Source: Bacteroidota bacterium
GTDB lineage: Bacteria > Bacteroidota > Ignavibacteria > UBA10030 > UBA8401
Direction of reading: 5' to 3'
Length of the DNA stretch: 14,672 bases
Assembly (NCBI GenBank): GCA_030824295.1
Contig: JAVBYA010000466.1
Location: forward strand, 1 to 14,672
Below, one piece after another: positions 14,060-14,672 of this stretch. The notes beneath the pieces were generated by a model. That model worked only from the letters and a program-made list of their open reading frames with translations. It had not been told where the DNA came from and searched no databases. Each line of letters starts with the position of its first letter. Positions within the stretch are counted from its first letter, which is position 1. The position numbers and the translations under genes were made by a program.

Positions 14060-14672
14060 TTACTTCATTGCCGCTTCTTCATCAGCTGCACGTTTCTCCT
14101 CAGCGGTCATGGAGACCGGGAGCGCGTCCTTCAGCGTGATGGGGGGAAGCTTGTGCTTCGCGACGTAGTCGTCGATGATCTTCTGCTCTTTGCCGCGGAG
14201 GTATTCCACGACCGAGAGGACGATCTTCTTGCTTTCGCCGTCGAATTCAATGACGGTCATCGGCAGCGTATCACCGACCTGGAACGCTTCTGCAAGGTTC
14301 TTGACCGGTGTCTGCGACAACTGCGAGAGCGGGACGAATCCGTCCACACCAAGCGGAAGTTCGACGATCACACCTTTTTCAATGATGCGGACGACCTTTC
14401 CTTCCACTTCTGTGTTGACCCTGTAATTGCTGCCGAACGCATCCCACGGATTATCGTTCAGCTGCTTGTGTCCGAGAGAGATGCGGCGCTGGTCCACATC
14501 CACACCCAGGATGATCACTTCGATGCTGTCCCCTTTTTTCACGATCTCCCCGGGGTGACGGATCTTCTTCGTCCAGGAGAGGTCCGAGATGTGGATCAGA
14601 CCGTCGATGCCCTGTTCCAGTTCGACGAAGACGCCGAAGTTGGTCAGATTACGCACCGTACCGGTATGGCGC
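14060..14672 (-). CDS. rpsA: 30S ribosomal protein S1, C-terminal part (5' end outside window)
   Basis: The frame is open to the window edge: the codons before the GTG at 14656 read RHTGT, so that GTG is internal and the gene begins outside. About 204 residues are present. They include an S1 repeat with FGVFVELEQGIDGLIHISDLS then a DVDQRRISLGHKQL end, and a second repeat with GKVVRIIEKGVIVELPLGVD and a FDGESKKIVLSV end. A charged tail (EKRAADEEAAMK) terminates at TAA 14060. The first repeat's wording (GIDGLIHISDLSWTKK) is that of genuine ribosomal S1 rather than of a general S1-domain RNase. S1 binds mRNA at the 30S platform and promotes initiation. Numbers of upstream repeats cannot be judged. 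A strong hairpin follows the stop. Confidence 0.93.
   Translation of the reverse strand, partial: RHTGTVRNLTNFGVFVELEQGIDGLIHISDLSWTKKIRHPGEIVKKGDSIEVIILGVDVDQRRISLGHKQLNDNPWDAFGSNYRVNTEVEGKVVRIIEKGVIVELPLGVDGFVPLSQLSQTPVKNLAEAFQVGDTLPMTVIEFDGESKKIVLSVVEYLRGKEQKIIDDYVAKHKLPPITLKDALPVSMTAEEKRAADEEAAMK

Noticed and set aside
1..14672. CRISPR arrays, tRNAs, insertion sequences, phage or toxin-antitoxin genes
   Set aside because: Searched by eye on both strands; no regularly spaced direct repeats, cloverleaf candidates, transposase motifs or small paired toxin-antitoxin ORFs were seen.

Overview
All genes that can be supported in this window lie on the minus strand, so transcription runs from high to low coordinates. 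The protein families (a C-terminal S1 gene, MtaB, a DUF5683-like secreted protein, a CorC-type CBS protein, TrpB1 and a flippase/glycosyltransferase cluster) point to a free-living bacterium. The best guess is a member of the Bacteroidota/Chlorobiota/Ignavibacteria assemblage. Base composition is balanced, and many genes have Shine-Dalgarno (SD) sites, which argues against a classical Bacteroidetes with SD-less genes. The taxonomic call is an inference and is weak.

Right end (about 11800-14672), housekeeping: the 3' part of rpsA (ribosomal protein S1), a strong hairpin, mtaB (tRNA ms2t6A37 methylthiotransferase), a structured 70-90 nt spacer, a small exported DUF5683-like protein, and a near-perfect intrinsic terminator that ends 2 nt before the truA start codon.

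Middle (about 6514-11783), truA and a partial tryptophan operon: truA, trpD, a CorC-like CBS-domain gene, trpC, trpF and trpB, tightly packed with overlaps of 8 and 4 nt and a 1-nt gap. These enzymes cover PRPP transfer to anthranilate, isomerisation, indole-glycerol-phosphate synthesis and the final beta-synthase step. trpA does not follow trpB, and trpE/trpG are not in the window. The CorC-like gene, whose family is linked to divalent-cation transport, sits inside the pathway genes.

Left end (1-6308), surface polysaccharide: after a roughly 205-nt spacer with several small inverted repeats, a Wzx-type flippase is followed by a GT4 glycosyltransferase, four GT2 glycosyltransferases and the first 35 codons of another GT4-like glycosyltransferase that runs off the window. 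Five of the six junctions are 4-nt start/stop overlaps (ATGA or GTGA), so the cluster looks like one translationally coupled operon that assembles and exports a lipid-linked oligosaccharide (O-antigen or exopolysaccharide repeat).

I found no tRNA, rRNA, CRISPR array, insertion sequence or phage gene, and no clearly new defence or mobile system. The most interesting points are regulatory and organisational: the terminator against truA, the structured leader before the DUF5683-like gene, the CorC insertion, and the missing trpA.
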